From Actinopolyspora lacussalsi subsp. righensis (GTDB lineage: Bacteria > Actinomycetota > Actinomycetes > Mycobacteriales > Pseudonocardiaceae): 64,000 nt of DNA. The position numbers and the translations under genes were made by a program. This document shows positions 17,077 to 27,373 of this stretch, piece after piece; position 1 is the stretch's first letter; each line of letters begins with the position of its first letter. The notes under the pieces were generated by a model. The model had not been told where the DNA came from. It saw nothing but the letters and a program-made list of their open reading frames with translations, and searched no databases. The stretch covers positions 107,169 to 171,168 of the forward strand of contig NZ_FPAT01000012.1 in the NCBI RefSeq assembly GCF_900116555.1. Direction: 5' to 3'.

Positions 17077-18557
17077 CCACGGCACACGACACCGGCCCGA
17101 CCACCGCGCTGCTCTCCCAGGCCAGGGAACTGCTGCTGCGGACCATGACCTTCTACCGGGACGACCCCCGCACCGCGGGTTGGCTGCGGACCCGGCTCGA
17201 GCGGCTCTCCGAACCGCTGCGCATGGCGGTGACCGGGCGAGTGAAGTCCGGCAAGTCCACGCTGATCAACGCGCTGGTCGGGGCCGAACTCGCCCCCACC
17301 GACCCGGAGGAACGCACCCAGGTCAACACGGTGTTCCGCTACGGTCCCGAACCCAGGATCACGGTGCACACCCCGCACGGCGCGCAGCGGAACATGCCGG
17401 TGGACGAGCTCGACCCCGCCACCATCCGGGATCTGCAACGCTGGCGTCCGGACGAGGTGGCGCGCCTGGTCATCGAGTCCCCGTCCCCCGGGCTGCAGGC
17501 GATCACCCTGATCGAGACGCCGGGAGTAGCCTCCACCGCGGTCAAGGAGACCGGCAGGTCGGCACTGGCGCAGATCCTCTCCGAAGCCGACTCGGTGCTC
17601 TACCTGACCAGACAACCGCAGCAGATCGACGTGCAGTTCCTCGAATCGGTGCACGAACTGCGGGTGGCCCGGCGCGCACCGATCAACACGATCCTCGCGT
17701 TGTCGCGGGCGGACGAGGTGGCCGGCGGTGACCACGAATCCGTCGAAGCGGCCGGAAGAGTGGCGAACGCGTACCGGGACGACCCCAAGCTCCGCACTTT
17801 CGTGCAGTACGTGCTGCCGGTGTCCGGGCTGCTGGCGCAGGGCGGCAGCACCCTCGGACAGTCCGAGTTCGAGGCGCTGTCCCGGCTGGCCGCGCTGCCC
17901 CGCGAGCAACTGGACGAACTGCTGCTGTCCGCCGACCGGTTCGCGAGTTCAGCGACCCCGGAGTCCGTCGAGCCCGGCACGCGGCGGGAGCTGCTGCGCC
18001 GCTTCGGACTGTTCGGGCTGCACAGCGCGCTGACCGCTCTCGCGGCGGGCGGAATCGACCACGGCAGACTGCGGCGTCAGCTGCTCACCGAGAGCAGGAT
18101 CGGCGAGCTGCAGGAGGCGGTTCACCTGCAGTTCGTCGAACGTCAGGAGGCGCTGCGGGCGCGCTCGACCCTGCTCGCGGTGGACATGGCGTTGCGGGCC
18201 AATCCCCGTTCCGGGGACAAGCAGTTGCAGGGCGAGCTGGATCGCCTGCTGAGCAACGCGCACGAGTGGGACGAGCTGCGGGTGTTGTCCGGACTGTGGT
18301 CCGGGCAGTTGTCGCTGCCCGGCAGGCTCCGCGAGGAGGCGGAACGACTGCTCGGCGCGCACGGCGACCAGCCGGTGGCGAGGCTGGGAGCTCCGCCCCA
18401 GGCGGGGGCGCGGGATCTCGCGGAACGCGCGGGCGAGGCCGCACGGCGATGGCGGGTGCTGGCCGCCGATCCACTGCGCGACCGGGACCACCGGGAGGCG
18501 GTGTGGACGGTGTTGCGCAGTTGTGAGCGGTTGCTGGCGGCGAACATCGGGCAGTAG
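17073..18557 (+). CDS. iniC: Dynamin-like GTPase IniC
   Basis: This is a 494-residue partner GTPase of IniA. The P-loop GRVKSGKST lies near residues 53-61, followed by INALVGAELAPTDPEERTQVNT, the conserved switch area of IniC, and IETPGVAST as G3. The C-terminal half is helical and lacks the IniA hydrophobic paddle. The ATG at 17073 overlaps the iniA stop codon, implying coupled translation. In mycobacteria IniA and IniC are both in the isoniazid-inducible operon; the same pairing is assumed here. Confidence 0.9.
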   Translation: MTTAHDTGPTTALLSQARELLLRTMTFYRDDPRTAGWLRTRLERLSEPLRMAVTGRVKSGKSTLINALVGAELAPTDPEERTQVNTVFRYGPEPRITVHTPHGAQRNMPVDELDPATIRDLQRWRPDEVARLVIESPSPGLQAITLIETPGVASTAVKETGRSALAQILSEADSVLYLTRQPQQIDVQFLESVHELRVARRAPINTILALSRADEVAGGDHESVEAAGRVANAYRDDPKLRTFVQYVLPVSGLLAQGGSTLGQSEFEALSRLAALPREQLDELLLSADRFASSATPESVEPGTRRELLRRFGLFGLHSALTALAAGGIDHGRLRRQLLTESRIGELQEAVHLQFVERQEALRARSTLLAVDMALRANPRSGDKQLQGELDRLLSNAHEWDELRVLSGLWSGQLSLPGRLREEAERLLGAHGDQPVARLGAPPQAGARDLAERAGEAARRWRVLAADPLRDRDHREAVWTVLRSCERLLAANIGQ

Positions 18558-18605
18558 CCCGGACGTCGCAGGAGTCAAGCGATCCCGGCGTCACCCGATC
18601 CGGCG

Positions 18606-19919
18606 TCAGCCGGCCCGTTCTCCGGTACGAACCAGCGAAGCGAGGTAACGAGCGCTCGGTTCGCGTTCCGGCACGCCACGGGAGGACCGCAGCAACGAGA
18701 ACGTCGTCAGCACGACCAACGACACGCCCAGGATCACGAACGAGGCGGCGCGGACCTGGTCCACCGGTGGGAGATGCAGCATCAGGTGCCGGTTCAGCGG
18801 CAACCACACGAACGGCGCCCAGTGGGTCACGCCGATCGAGACCACCGCCGTGACCAACCAGAGCTTGCTACGGCTGCGCAGCCCGTACAGCACCATGAAC
18901 AGCAGTGCGGGTGCGAGCCACACCCAGTGGTTGGACCAGGAAGTGGGTGAGACCAACAACGCCACCAGCCCGATGATCGCCAAGGCCAGCGCGTCGGACG
19001 CGTTCCGGACGCAGTAGACGGTCGCCGCCCCCAGCACCGCGCATATCAGTACCCACAGCGACACCTGCGCGACCCCGGAGAGATCGGTCCGGCTCAGCAC
19101 CGCCAGTACGGTCTGGTTGCTGCGCAGTGGTGAACCGAAGGCCGCGGCGGCCGGTCCCTGGGTGAACCAGTACTTGACCGAGGCCTCGAAGTCCACCAGG
19201 AAACCGAGCAGTGTCGCCAGGAACGCGGTGAGCACCACCGTGCCCGCCGCCCTGAAATTCTTGCGCAGCAGAAAGAACAATAAGAAAGCGCCCGGGACGA
19301 GTTTGATCGCGGCGGCGATTCCCACCAGCATTCCCCGCGGCCAACGCGGATTACGCACGAGACAATCCGCCGCGACAATCCCCATCAGCAGGATATTGAT
19401 CTGCCCCTGCGCGAAACACCCGAAAACCGGTTCGAGAAGAAGTGAGATCCTGGCCAGTGCCACGGAGAAGGCGAAGCACAGCAGCGGATCACCGCGGGGC
19501 CAGGTCCGCCGGAACACGAGGTAGAAGGTGGTGACCAGGGCGACCGCGTTCAGCACGTAGAGCAGCGCGATGTCGACCTTGAGCGGAAGCACGGCCAGCG
19601 GAGTCAGCGGCAACAGCGCGAACGGGGGATACACCCAGGGCAGGGGGTCCTCGTTGGTCACGGTGGCTCCGGAGGGCATCACGTCCCAGCCGTTGAGCCA
19701 GGACTCGACGGCCCAGCGATAGACCCCGTGATCCGGCCAGTAGTCCTGGGCCGATATCCACGCCCAGAATTCCCAACCGAGGGCGATGACGGACAACGTG
19801 ATGATCCCGAGCGAGACAATCACCCGAGAATTTCCCCGTTTAGTGTTCGTTCTCACATTTTCCGGAGAAGTCGGGACGCCCCGGGAGCCGCGCTCGACAA
19901 CCGTACGATCACTCCGCAT
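18606..19919 (-). CDS. Integral membrane glycosyltransferase, GT87-like (alpha-mannosyltransferase type)
   Basis: This is a 437-residue polytopic protein with about ten hydrophobic helices. The first loop holds DYWPDHGVYRWAVESWLNG with the conserved acidic residues of GT-C enzymes, then LPWVYPPFALLPLTPLAVLP, typical of GT87/DUF2029. Such enzymes use polyprenyl-phosphate mannose to extend lipid-linked mannosides on the outer side of the membrane. The ATG at 19919 is first; a GTG at 19856 is an alternative because the first 20 residues look poorly conserved. It is convergent with iniC. Confidence 0.82.
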   Translation of the reverse strand: MRSDRTVVERGSRGVPTSPENVRTNTKRGNSRVIVSLGIITLSVIALGWEFWAWISAQDYWPDHGVYRWAVESWLNGWDVMPSGATVTNEDPLPWVYPPFALLPLTPLAVLPLKVDIALLYVLNAVALVTTFYLVFRRTWPRGDPLLCFAFSVALARISLLLEPVFGCFAQGQINILLMGIVAADCLVRNPRWPRGMLVGIAAAIKLVPGAFLLFFLLRKNFRAAGTVVLTAFLATLLGFLVDFEASVKYWFTQGPAAAAFGSPLRSNQTVLAVLSRTDLSGVAQVSLWVLICAVLGAATVYCVRNASDALALAIIGLVALLVSPTSWSNHWVWLAPALLFMVLYGLRSRSKLWLVTAVVSIGVTHWAPFVWLPLNRHLMLHLPPVDQVRAASFVILGVSLVVLTTFSLLRSSRGVPEREPSARYLASLVRTGERAG

Positions 19920-19999
19920 CGAGCGACAATCTACCCCAAACGCGGTCCGTGCCAGGGGCGCGTCCGAGAGGTCCTGGCGTGAGAACGGTTTCCACGCGA

Positions 20000-20039
20000 G
20001 AACCGGGCCCGGCGACGCGGTGGTCGCCGGGCCCGGTTC
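20000..20039. terminator. Strong hairpin downstream of katA
   Basis: GAACCGGGCCCGGCGAC at 20000-20016 pairs perfectly with 20023-20039, a 17-bp stem with a six-base loop. It lies 80 bp beyond the katA stop codon. Confidence 0.75.
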
Positions 20040-20119
20040 GGTGGTGGTAGCCGCGGTCAGCGGTCGGGGTGGACGCCGCCCGTCGGACGGGCGACGTCAC
20101 CGGACTGTCGGAAACCCGC

Positions 20120-21565
20120 TCAGCCCTCGACCTTCTCGGCGATCTTGTCGCCGGTGTCCTTGTCGACGTTGCGCCAGTACTGCAGCGCACGCTCGAGGAT
20201 CGGCTGGCTGACGCCCTTGGACAGGTGGCCCGCGACGTTGTTCACGAAGCGCTGCCGCTCCTCGTCGCTGAAGACCTCGCGGACCATGGTCCCGGCCTGG
20301 CCGAAGTCGTCGTCCTCGGAGTGCAGCTGGTAGGCCGAGCGGACGACCTCCTGCTCGATCCCGCTGGCGGTGTCCTCGCTGCCGTTGCGGGTGTCGGCGT
20401 GCGGGCCGCCGTAGGAGTTCGGCGCGTACACCGGGTCCTGCCCGTAGCCGAACCGCATCGGGCCGTCCTTGGAGTAGGAGTTCACCTCCGAGACCGGACG
20501 GTTGACCGGCAGCTCCATGTAGTTCGGGCCGATCCGGTACCGGTGGGCGTCCGGGTAGGCGAACGACCGGCCCTGCAGCATCTTGTCCGGGGAAAGACCG
20601 ATGCCCGGCACCGTGTTCGCCGGCTCGAAGGCGGACTGCTCGATCTGCGCGAAGTAGTTGTCCGGGTTGCGATCGAGCACGAACCGGCCGACCTTGATCA
20701 GCGGGTAGTCGCCGTGCGGCCACACCTTGGTGAGGTCGAACGGGTTGAACCGGTAGTCAGCGGCCTCCTCGTACGGCATGACCTGCACGTACAGCGTCCA
20801 GCTCGGGTTGTTGCCCGACTTGATGCTGGTCCAGAGGTCACGGATGTGAGCGTCACTGTCCTCACCGGCCAGCCGGTCGGCCTCCTCCTGGGTGAGGAAG
20901 TCGTGGCCCTGGTCGGTCTTGAAGTGGTACTTGACCCAGAACTTCTCGCCCTTGGCGTTCTCCCACAGGTAGGTGTGCGAACCGTAGAGGTTCATGTTCC
21001 GCCAGGTCTTCGGGATGCCCCGGTCACCCATCAGCCAGGTCACCTGGTGTGCCGACTCGGGGCACTGGCTCCAGAAGTCCCACTGCATGTCGTGGTCACG
21101 CAGGTGGTTGTCGGCCCGGCGCTTCTGGGAGTGGATGAAGTCCGGGAACTTGATGGCGTCCCTGATGAAGAACACCGGGGTGTTGTTGCCGACGAGGTCG
21201 TAGTTGCCCTCGGAGGTGTAGAACTTGATCGCGGTACCGCGCGGGTCACGCCAGGTGTCGGGGGACCCCAGCTCGCCCGCGACCGAGGAGAACCGGATCA
21301 GGGTCTCGGTCTTCACTCCCGGCTGGAACAGCGCGGCCTTGGTGTACTGGCTGACGTCCTCGGTGGTCTCGAAGAAACCGAAGGCGCCGCCACCCTTGGC
21401 GTGCACCACGCGCTCGGGCACCCGCTCGCGGTTGAACTGGGCGTTCTTCTCGATCAGGTAGTGGTCCTGCAGCAGCGCGGGACCGTTGGTGCCCGCCGTC
21501 AGCGAGTGGTCGTCGCTTGCCACCGGGATACCGGCGTTGGTCGTCGTGGGCCGTGGCGAACTCAC
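20120..21565 (-). CDS. katA: Monofunctional heme catalase
   Basis: This 481-residue small-subunit catalase decomposes hydrogen peroxide in the cytoplasm. The active-site His is in [13 protein letters not shown] (His55), the catalytic Asn in [19 protein letters not shown], and the proximal heme Tyr in [14 protein letters not shown] near residue 338. RFSSVAGE is also present. Length and motifs fit clade 3 catalases. It lies 39 bp downstream of a Fur-type gene on the same strand, so the pair should be one operon under redox control. Confidence 0.97.
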   Translation of the reverse strand: MSSPRPTTTNAGIPVASDDHSLTAGTNGPALLQDHYLIEKNAQFNRERVPERVVHAKGGGAFGFFETTEDVSQYTKAALFQPGVKTETLIRFSSVAGELGSPDTWRDPRGTAIKFYTSEGNYDLVGNNTPVFFIRDAIKFPDFIHSQKRRADNHLRDHDMQWDFWSQCPESAHQVTWLMGDRGIPKTWRNMNLYGSHTYLWENAKGEKFWVKYHFKTDQGHDFLTQEEADRLAGEDSDAHIRDLWTSIKSGNNPSWTLYVQVMPYEEAADYRFNPFDLTKVWPHGDYPLIKVGRFVLDRNPDNYFAQIEQSAFEPANTVPGIGLSPDKMLQGRSFAYPDAHRYRIGPNYMELPVNRPVSEVNSYSKDGPMRFGYGQDPVYAPNSYGGPHADTRNGSEDTASGIEQEVVRSAYQLHSEDDDFGQAGTMVREVFSDEERQRFVNNVAGHLSKGVSQPILERALQYWRNVDKDTGDKIAEKVEG

Positions 21566-21604
21566 GAGCGTCCCTCCTTGTGTGGTGATTTCGGTGTCCG
21601 TCGA

Positions 21605-22057
21605 CTAATCGGTCGCGGACGCGCAGTCGGGGCACAGACCCCAGAAGACGATCTCCGCCTCGTCGATGCTGTAACCAGCCGTCGACGACGGGACCAGGCA
21701 CGGAGCCGAACCGTGGACGCAGTCCACGTCCTCGGCGCGGCCGCATGCCCGACACACCAGATGATGATGGTTGTCGGCGGTACGGCATTCGAACCTGGCC
21801 GGATGCCCGGCGGGTTCGATCCTGCGTAACAGCCCGGCCGAAGTACACGCGTGCAGCACGTCGTAGACGGCTTGGGTGGAAACTGAGCCGAGAGTCCGCC
21901 GTACGGCACCCGCCACCTGGTCCGCGGTGGAATGCGGATTGTCGGACAGCCAACCGAGCACGGCCACACGCGGGCCCGTCGCGCGCAGCCCCGCGGCGCG
22001 CAGCCGTTCCCGCGTACTGTCCGCCGCCTGACCGCCGGATGTCGTACTGGATGTCAT
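21605..22057 (-). CDS. furA: Fur family regulator (FurA/CatR type)
   Basis: This 150-residue winged-helix metalloregulator probably represses its own operon with katA and is relieved by peroxide. The HTH region covers GLRATGPRVAVLGWLSDN to STQAVYDVLHA. Metal ligands appear in HHHLVCRACG and the structural-zinc pair CRACG/CPDC. The ATG at 22057 lies close to a likely -10 element, so a leaderless mRNA is possible, as known for mycobacterial furA. The order furA-katA matches streptomycete catR-catA and similar pairs. Confidence 0.93.
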   Translation of the reverse strand: MTSSTTSGGQAADSTRERLRAAGLRATGPRVAVLGWLSDNPHSTADQVAGAVRRTLGSVSTQAVYDVLHACTSAGLLRRIEPAGHPARFECRTADNHHHLVCRACGRAEDVDCVHGSAPCLVPSSTAGYSIDEAEIVFWGLCPDCASATD

Positions 22058-22066
22058 AGCAACGTC

Positions 22067-22097
22067 AGTATGCCACGCACAGATTGGAATAAGTCAA
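22067..22097 (-). promoter_or_regulatory. Putative furA-katA promoter and Fur box region
   Basis: Read on the minus strand, TTGACT (22092-22097) and CATACT (22067-22072) are separated by 19 bases, and the furA ATG follows nine bases later. The stretch TTGACTTATTCCAATC is AT-rich against the GC-rich background, as expected for a Fur-type operator. The exact transcription start is not visible. Confidence 0.5.
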
Positions 22098-22197
22098 GAA
22101 AACACTCGGAGAACGACCACCGATCGTGCGAAAACCGTGACGGACGCGACATCCGCCACGGTTCGCGAGGTACTCGGGGCACGGCCGGGTCGGCGTC

Positions 22198-22213
22198 GAT
22201 TTCTCGCGAAATC
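22198..22213. repeat. Dispersed palindrome GATTTCTCGCGAAATC
   Basis: This is a near-perfect palindrome: GATTTC and GAAATC arms around TCGC. It is preceded by GTC and followed by GCCGGGG, as in the copies at 9385, 25345 and, with one change, 39365. It lies in the 371-bp gap between furA and the next gene, which otherwise shows only promoter-like palindromes. Confidence 0.7.
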
Positions 22214-22352
22214 GCCGGGGCGAGTGGGGGCGGCACGGTACCGAGCCCCATCACTCCAGCGGCCGGAACGGGCACGGACGAGTCCCGCACCACCGTGCTT
22301 TCGGATCACGTGTTCCCGGCCTCGTGGAGTGATGATCGCTGTAAACTCACCT

Positions 22353-22375
22353 CGAATGTGATCACACTCGCGAGT
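22353..22375. promoter_or_regulatory. Nested palindromes upstream of the hypothetical/lipoprotein gene pair
   Basis: CGAATGTGATCACACTCG at 22353-22370 is palindromic except for one position pair. It overlaps a second palindrome, CACTCGCGAGTG, at 22364-22375. They lie 54 bp upstream of the GTG at 22429, the right position for an operator. The core TGTGATCACA lacks the six-base spacer of a Crp site. The binding protein is unknown. Confidence 0.45.
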
Positions 22376-22428
22376 GAGCTGAAACCGAGCAGGCAATCCA
22401 GCGTTCCGGCGATGTGCGAGGAGAGACC

Positions 22429-22959
22429 GTGGCCGAGAACAACGAACCACCGACGGATGAAGCCGAGCCCATCGAGATGGACGCCGCGGACCAGGCGGCG
22501 ATGGAAAACACCGCCAGCGAGCTACCCGCTTCGTTCCTGACCGGCACCACGGCACAGAAGCTGGTCGAGATCGCACGGATCCAGGAACGGGCCAACGACA
22601 AGGCTCGGCTCGCCGAAGCGCGGGGTGACAACACCCGCATGGTCGTCGACCCCGAGGAGGTCGACGGTCTCGCGAGCTTCTTCGAGGACAAGGCGGAGGA
22701 GCTACAGCAACGAGTTCAGAGAGTGCAAGAGCTCGGCAGTGTTCCCGCGCCGGGTACCGATCCGGTGAGCGCGGGTGCCACCGAGCAGCACAGCCGCGTG
22801 GGCGCGGGCGACGATCGGGCCTACCTGGAGAACTACCTCGAACTCGTCAAGGTGTTCCAGGACACCGCCGCCAGCCTGCGCTCCAGCGCGAAACAGACCC
22901 GCACCGACGACGCCGAGGTCGCCGACAGCCTCGAACGAGGAGGGAACGACCTTGCGTAA
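22429..22959 (+). CDS. Hypothetical acidic helical protein paired with a lipoprotein gene
   Basis: This is a 176-residue acidic protein without signal peptide. Helical segments LVEIARIQERANDKARLAEA, LASFFEDKAEELQQRVQRVQ and LENYLELVKVFQDTAASLRS suggest a coiled-coil or WXG100-like fold, but no WxG motif is present. I chose GTG at 22429 because GAGGAG lies just upstream; a GTG at 22414 is also in frame. The stop overlaps the start of the following DUF3558 lipoprotein gene, a pairing common in Pseudonocardiales. Function unknown. Confidence 0.7.
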   Translation: MAENNEPPTDEAEPIEMDAADQAAMENTASELPASFLTGTTAQKLVEIARIQERANDKARLAEARGDNTRMVVDPEEVDGLASFFEDKAEELQQRVQRVQELGSVPAPGTDPVSAGATEQHSRVGAGDDRAYLENYLELVKVFQDTAASLRSSAKQTRTDDAEVADSLERGGNDLA

Positions 22960-23536
22960 CACCGCCGCCTGCGGGATCGCCGTGCTGACGAGCCTGCTGC
23001 TGGCGGGCTGCGGCGGACCCGCCGCCGAGGAACCCCAGGCATCCGAGACCACCACCAAGACCGGGCAACCCACCTCGGAGAACACGGGCAGCCCGCTACC
23101 CGAGCGCACCGCACCGGCCAAGGACTTCCAACTCGCCGACGTCTGCGACATCGTCCCCGAGAACCGCTGGCGCGCGCTCGGAGCGGATCAGGAACCCGAG
23201 CCAAACGACGGGAACGGCAACCATCTGTGCGAGTACCAAAAAGGAAAAGCCGGTGAGACAGGAAGCTGGTCGGTTTCCCTCGGCAAGAACCAAGCACGCG
23301 GTTTGCACGAATCCATCCAGGCACACCCGGATGGAGAAGAAGTCAGCGTCGCGGGGTATCCGGCCTACAAGTCCGAGACCAGTGTCGGCTGCCTCTACTA
23401 CGTCGACGTATCCGACGAGGCTTCGCTACTGGTGAGCGGCGTTTCCAGCATCGGCGAAGACGGAAGCATCCCCACCAAGTGCGACCTGTTCAAGAAGTTC
23501 GCCACGGCCGCCGTCGAGAATCTGCCCGACACGTAA
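22952..23536 (+). CDS. DUF3558-type secreted lipoprotein
   Basis: This is a 194-residue lipoprotein. The signal peptide ends in the lipobox LLAGC (Cys near residue 20). A Thr/Ser/Pro-rich linker follows, then a DUF3558-like domain with FQLADVCDIVP at its start and conserved Cys residues (DVCDIVP, HLCEYQ, VGCLYYV, KCDLFKK) that may form two disulfides. It starts with TTG at 22952, overlapping the preceding stop by eight bases, with GAGGAGGGA upstream. It should sit on the outer face of the cytoplasmic membrane. Function unknown. Confidence 0.85.
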   Translation: MRNTAACGIAVLTSLLLAGCGGPAAEEPQASETTTKTGQPTSENTGSPLPERTAPAKDFQLADVCDIVPENRWRALGADQEPEPNDGNGNHLCEYQKGKAGETGSWSVSLGKNQARGLHESIQAHPDGEEVSVAGYPAYKSETSVGCLYYVDVSDEASLLVSGVSSIGEDGSIPTKCDLFKKFATAAVENLPDT

Positions 23537-23623
23537 AGCGCGCGATGCCCCACCCGGCCGCGCCGCGAACGACGAACACCGCTTCACGTGCGGCGCGGTT
23601 GGAAGACTCCGACCACGAGCGGT

Positions 23624-23812
23624 TCAGCTCCGCCCGAGCATCCCGAGGAAGTCGCTCCACCGCCGAGGATCGAACGTCAGCGCGCCACCCTCGCGGTCCT
23701 TGGTGTCCCGCACCCCCACCGACTGGGAGGTCACCGCCACCTCCACACAGGCGTTGGAAGTGGCACTGTAGCTGGATTTGGACCATACGTCCTGCTCACG
23801 CATGATTTTCAC
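23624..23812 (-). CDS. DUF397 protein
   Basis: This is a 62-residue protein with the DUF397 pattern: WSKSSYSATSNACVEVAV at the start, VGVRDTKDREGGALTFDPRRWSDFL at the end. Such proteins act with a partner XRE/DUF5753 regulator in actinobacteria, often as an anti-regulator or target pair. I chose GTG at 23812, preceded by GGGAGGG; an ATG three codons later is possible. One base separates it from the stop codon of the XRE gene upstream, so the two are co-translated. Confidence 0.9.
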   Translation of the reverse strand: MKIMREQDVWSKSSYSATSNACVEVAVTSQSVGVRDTKDREGGALTFDPRRWSDFLGMLGRS

Positions 23813-23813
23813 A

Positions 23814-24671
23814 TTACCCTCCCAGCGCCTCTCTGATGAACCGCAGGGACACCGATCGGTCGTACGCGTGTTTGACCACCTCCTCGTAGGTAAGGCTGTA
23901 CTGATGGACACGGATCGGGTTGTCGATCACATCGGTCGATGTGACCGTTTCCTGCCAAACGAGGTTCGGCAGTTTCGGACTCGGAAAACTGACGATGTGG
24001 AACGTGGAGGCTCCGAGTGCGCCGTGAGCACCGGCATCGAATGGCACCACCAGGAGTTTCAGCGACTCGGGAAGCTGCTCGATCACCTTGATGAGGTGCT
24101 CGAGCTGCTCCGCGTGCACCTCGGGACCACCTACCTGCTGCCGTAGAGCGGCTTCGCTGATCGCGACGGTCAATCGCAGCGGCTCTTCCCCGAAAAGTCG
24201 TTGTTGACGAATCGCCCGAGCTTCCACACGTCTTTCCACTTCGGAAACGGGTATGTTCGGGGTGTCGGAAGAGATGACAGCTCGTGCGTACGAATTCGTC
24301 TGGAGCAGTCCGGGGATCAGCAGGCTCTCGTAGGTTCGCACGGCCTCGGCACCGTGTTCGTAACCGAAGTACCGCAGCACATCCTGGTCGAACAAGCCGG
24401 AGAACTTGCTCCACCATCCCCTGAGAACGGCGTCGGACCGCAGCTCGACGAGTTCCCGGTACTCCTCGGCATCCAGACCGTACACGTCGATCAGCTCATC
24501 GAGCTTGGCTTCCGATATCTTGCGTTTACCTCGCTCGATGTCGCTGAGGTAGTTCTGCGCTATCCCGATCCGTCCCGCTGCTTCCACCGCTGTGAAGTCC
24601 AGCGCCTCGCGCTCTTCGCGCAAGCGAAGTCCCAGCTCCCATGCTGCGACCGTCGATGATGGTGGCGCCAT
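23814..24671 (-). CDS. XRE-family regulator with DUF5753 domain
   Basis: This is a 285-residue regulator. An N-terminal HTH (about residues 10-65, with ALDFTAVEAAGRIGIAQNYL and SDIERGKRKIS) is followed by a DUF5753 domain (YESLLIPGLLQTNSYARAVI to VPFDAGAHGALGASTFHIV). This is the architecture of the many WhiJ-like regulators paired with DUF397 genes in streptomycetes and relatives. The ATG at 24671 has AAAGGAG upstream. A 32-bp palindrome 64 bp upstream of the start is a likely operator for autoregulation. Confidence 0.92.
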   Translation of the reverse strand: MAPPSSTVAAWELGLRLREEREALDFTAVEAAGRIGIAQNYLSDIERGKRKISEAKLDELIDVYGLDAEEYRELVELRSDAVLRGWWSKFSGLFDQDVLRYFGYEHGAEAVRTYESLLIPGLLQTNSYARAVISSDTPNIPVSEVERRVEARAIRQQRLFGEEPLRLTVAISEAALRQQVGGPEVHAEQLEHLIKVIEQLPESLKLLVVPFDAGAHGALGASTFHIVSFPSPKLPNLVWQETVTSTDVIDNPIRVHQYSLTYEEVVKHAYDRSVSLRFIREALGG

Positions 24672-24734
24672 GCGGCTCCTTTCGGCATTCCGTTTTTGCA
24701 AAGCCTACGGGAGATCGACAATCACTCTAACGTG

Positions 24735-24766
24735 TTCTATCTGTAGCGATATCGCTACTTATAGAA
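24735..24766. promoter_or_regulatory. 32-bp palindrome, probable XRE operator
   Basis: The sequence reads TTCTAT, CT, then GTAGCGATATCGCTAC (a perfect 16-bp palindrome at 24743-24758), TT, ATAGAA. Apart from the central-flank dinucleotides the whole 32 bp is symmetrical. It is AT-rich and lies between the divergent XRE gene (start 24671) and the small Cys-containing protein gene (start 24854), so it could control both. Confidence 0.6.
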
Positions 24767-24853
24767 TAAGAACAGGGCGGCTTCGAGTCATCCCCCGACC
24801 GAGGACTCGAAGCCGCCGCTCGTCCCGAACGTGGAGCAGCCAGGAGGTACGAC

Positions 24854-25192
24854 ATGCTCGACAGCTTGGAGTGGCAAGGCCCGGTGGTGTGGTGGAACCC
24901 GGTGGGCGGTTGGCGGCACGCCTTCACCCCGGATCAACGCCCACACCCCGGGCAGGAGCGCGAAACCCTGTGTGAACGGACGGTCACCCTCATCGAACCG
25001 TCCGATGTGGACTGGCTGATGCCGACCTGCGACACCTGCATGACCGCTGCGATCCGCAGACGCGACGACCGAACGGAACGCGACCGGCACACGCACACCG
25101 GACCATGGGCGAGCCCGCTGTTCGGACACCCGCCCCCGGCCGAACCAGGCGGGGATACGGCGACCGACGACTACTTCCCCTGGTCACGCTGA
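24854..25192 (+). CDS. Small hypothetical protein with CxxC motif
   Basis: This is a 112-residue protein with WWNPVGGWRHAF near the N terminus, one Cys at LCERTV and a CDTC pair near residue 57. Together these could bind a single zinc ion. A charged, Pro-rich tail follows. The ATG at 24854 is preceded by CAGGAGGTACGAC. Similar short proteins accompany XRE/DUF397 genes in Pseudonocardiales; its role is unknown. It is divergent from the XRE gene and shares its palindromic control region. Confidence 0.75.
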   Translation: MLDSLEWQGPVVWWNPVGGWRHAFTPDQRPHPGQERETLCERTVTLIEPSDVDWLMPTCDTCMTAAIRRRDDRTERDRHTHTGPWASPLFGHPPPAEPGGDTATDDYFPWSR

Positions 25193-25227
25193 ACCGGAAG
25201 CCCCTCCAGGAGCGCGGCCCCACACCC

Positions 25228-25566
25228 GGCGATCTCCCACGCAATCGCCGGGGCCAGTGGGGTGGTGCGGTACCGACGGCGTCGATTTCTCGCGAAATTG
25301 ACACCCGGGAGGGCGGTGCGGCGGCCCGGCCTGGGGTGGCCGTCGATTTCTCGCGAAATCGCCGGGCCACCAGCACCGACGAGTAGCCACACTCCCACCA
25401 CTCCCGCAGGCCGAACTCCGACCACCCTCGCGGTCGGCACCACGGCGGGTTCTCCCGTGCGGCTCTCGCGAGGAAGGTCCGACGTTGTGTAGTAACTACC
25501 CGATGTCGGGCCTCCCCGCAGCGAGAGCCGTGCGAGAGGTTCCGCTGCACGACCCGCTACGAAAAC
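25228..25566. repeat. Composite intergenic repeat B
   Basis: This repeat contains a degraded palindrome (25228-25250) and two copies of the palindrome GATTTCTCGCGAAAT(C/T) at 25284-25299 and 25345-25360; the second lies in a larger hairpin GGTGGCC...GGCCACC. It then has the conserved block with CCGAACTCCGACCACCCTCG and GACGTTGTGTAG (25405-25509) and the end sequence CGAGAGCCGTGCGAGAGGTT (from about 25520). The end abuts the 3' end of gntP. The block at 9222-9332 of copy A and its left inverted end are absent here. Confidence 0.8.
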
Positions 25567-25586
25567 CGGGCCGACAGCGGAGAGTC

Positions 25587-26996
<1,410 letters not shown>

Positions 26997-27373
26997 GAAT
27001 CTGCCCCTTTGTCGATACTGGGCATCACCCGAACGGATGCCGAACGGGCAGAATCCTCACAAGGCGAATACCCTGACCGCTAGTGCTCTGTATCGCTTCA
27101 GTCATACTTTTTTTCAATGGCGTTCACATTGTTGACACAAAGCTCTGACGGATGATAACAGCATGTAATCGATCAAGGGAGCTGTTCGCTCAGCGACCAC
27201 TGGCGCGACTCGCCCGACGGAGCACCGAACACACGAACTCCCCCGCGACGAACCGCGAAACGCTCCGCCGGAACTCCCCGTCCGGGCTTCCCGACGGAGC
27301 GCTCGCGAAAAGCTGTTCGAGCTCTACCGCGTGAACCAAGTCCGCGACTCGGTAGTCCTACGACCCGGTAGTT
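26997..27373. other. 377-bp gap between gntK and gntP, no gene seen
   Basis: The part next to gntP (27090-27175) is AT-richer, including TTTTTTTCAATGG and ACATTGTTGACACAAAG, and may carry the gntP promoter. No convincing coding frame, hairpin or repeat was found. No GntR-type regulator gene is nearby. Confidence 0.4.

Noticed and set aside
22357..22366. TGTGATCACA as a Crp/Fnr site
   Set aside because: Crp sites need TGTGA and TCACA separated by six bases; here they overlap.
27152..27334. A 60-codon frame in the gntK-gntP gap
   Set aside because: No ribosome binding site and an Arg/Ser-rich product without features; treated as non-coding.
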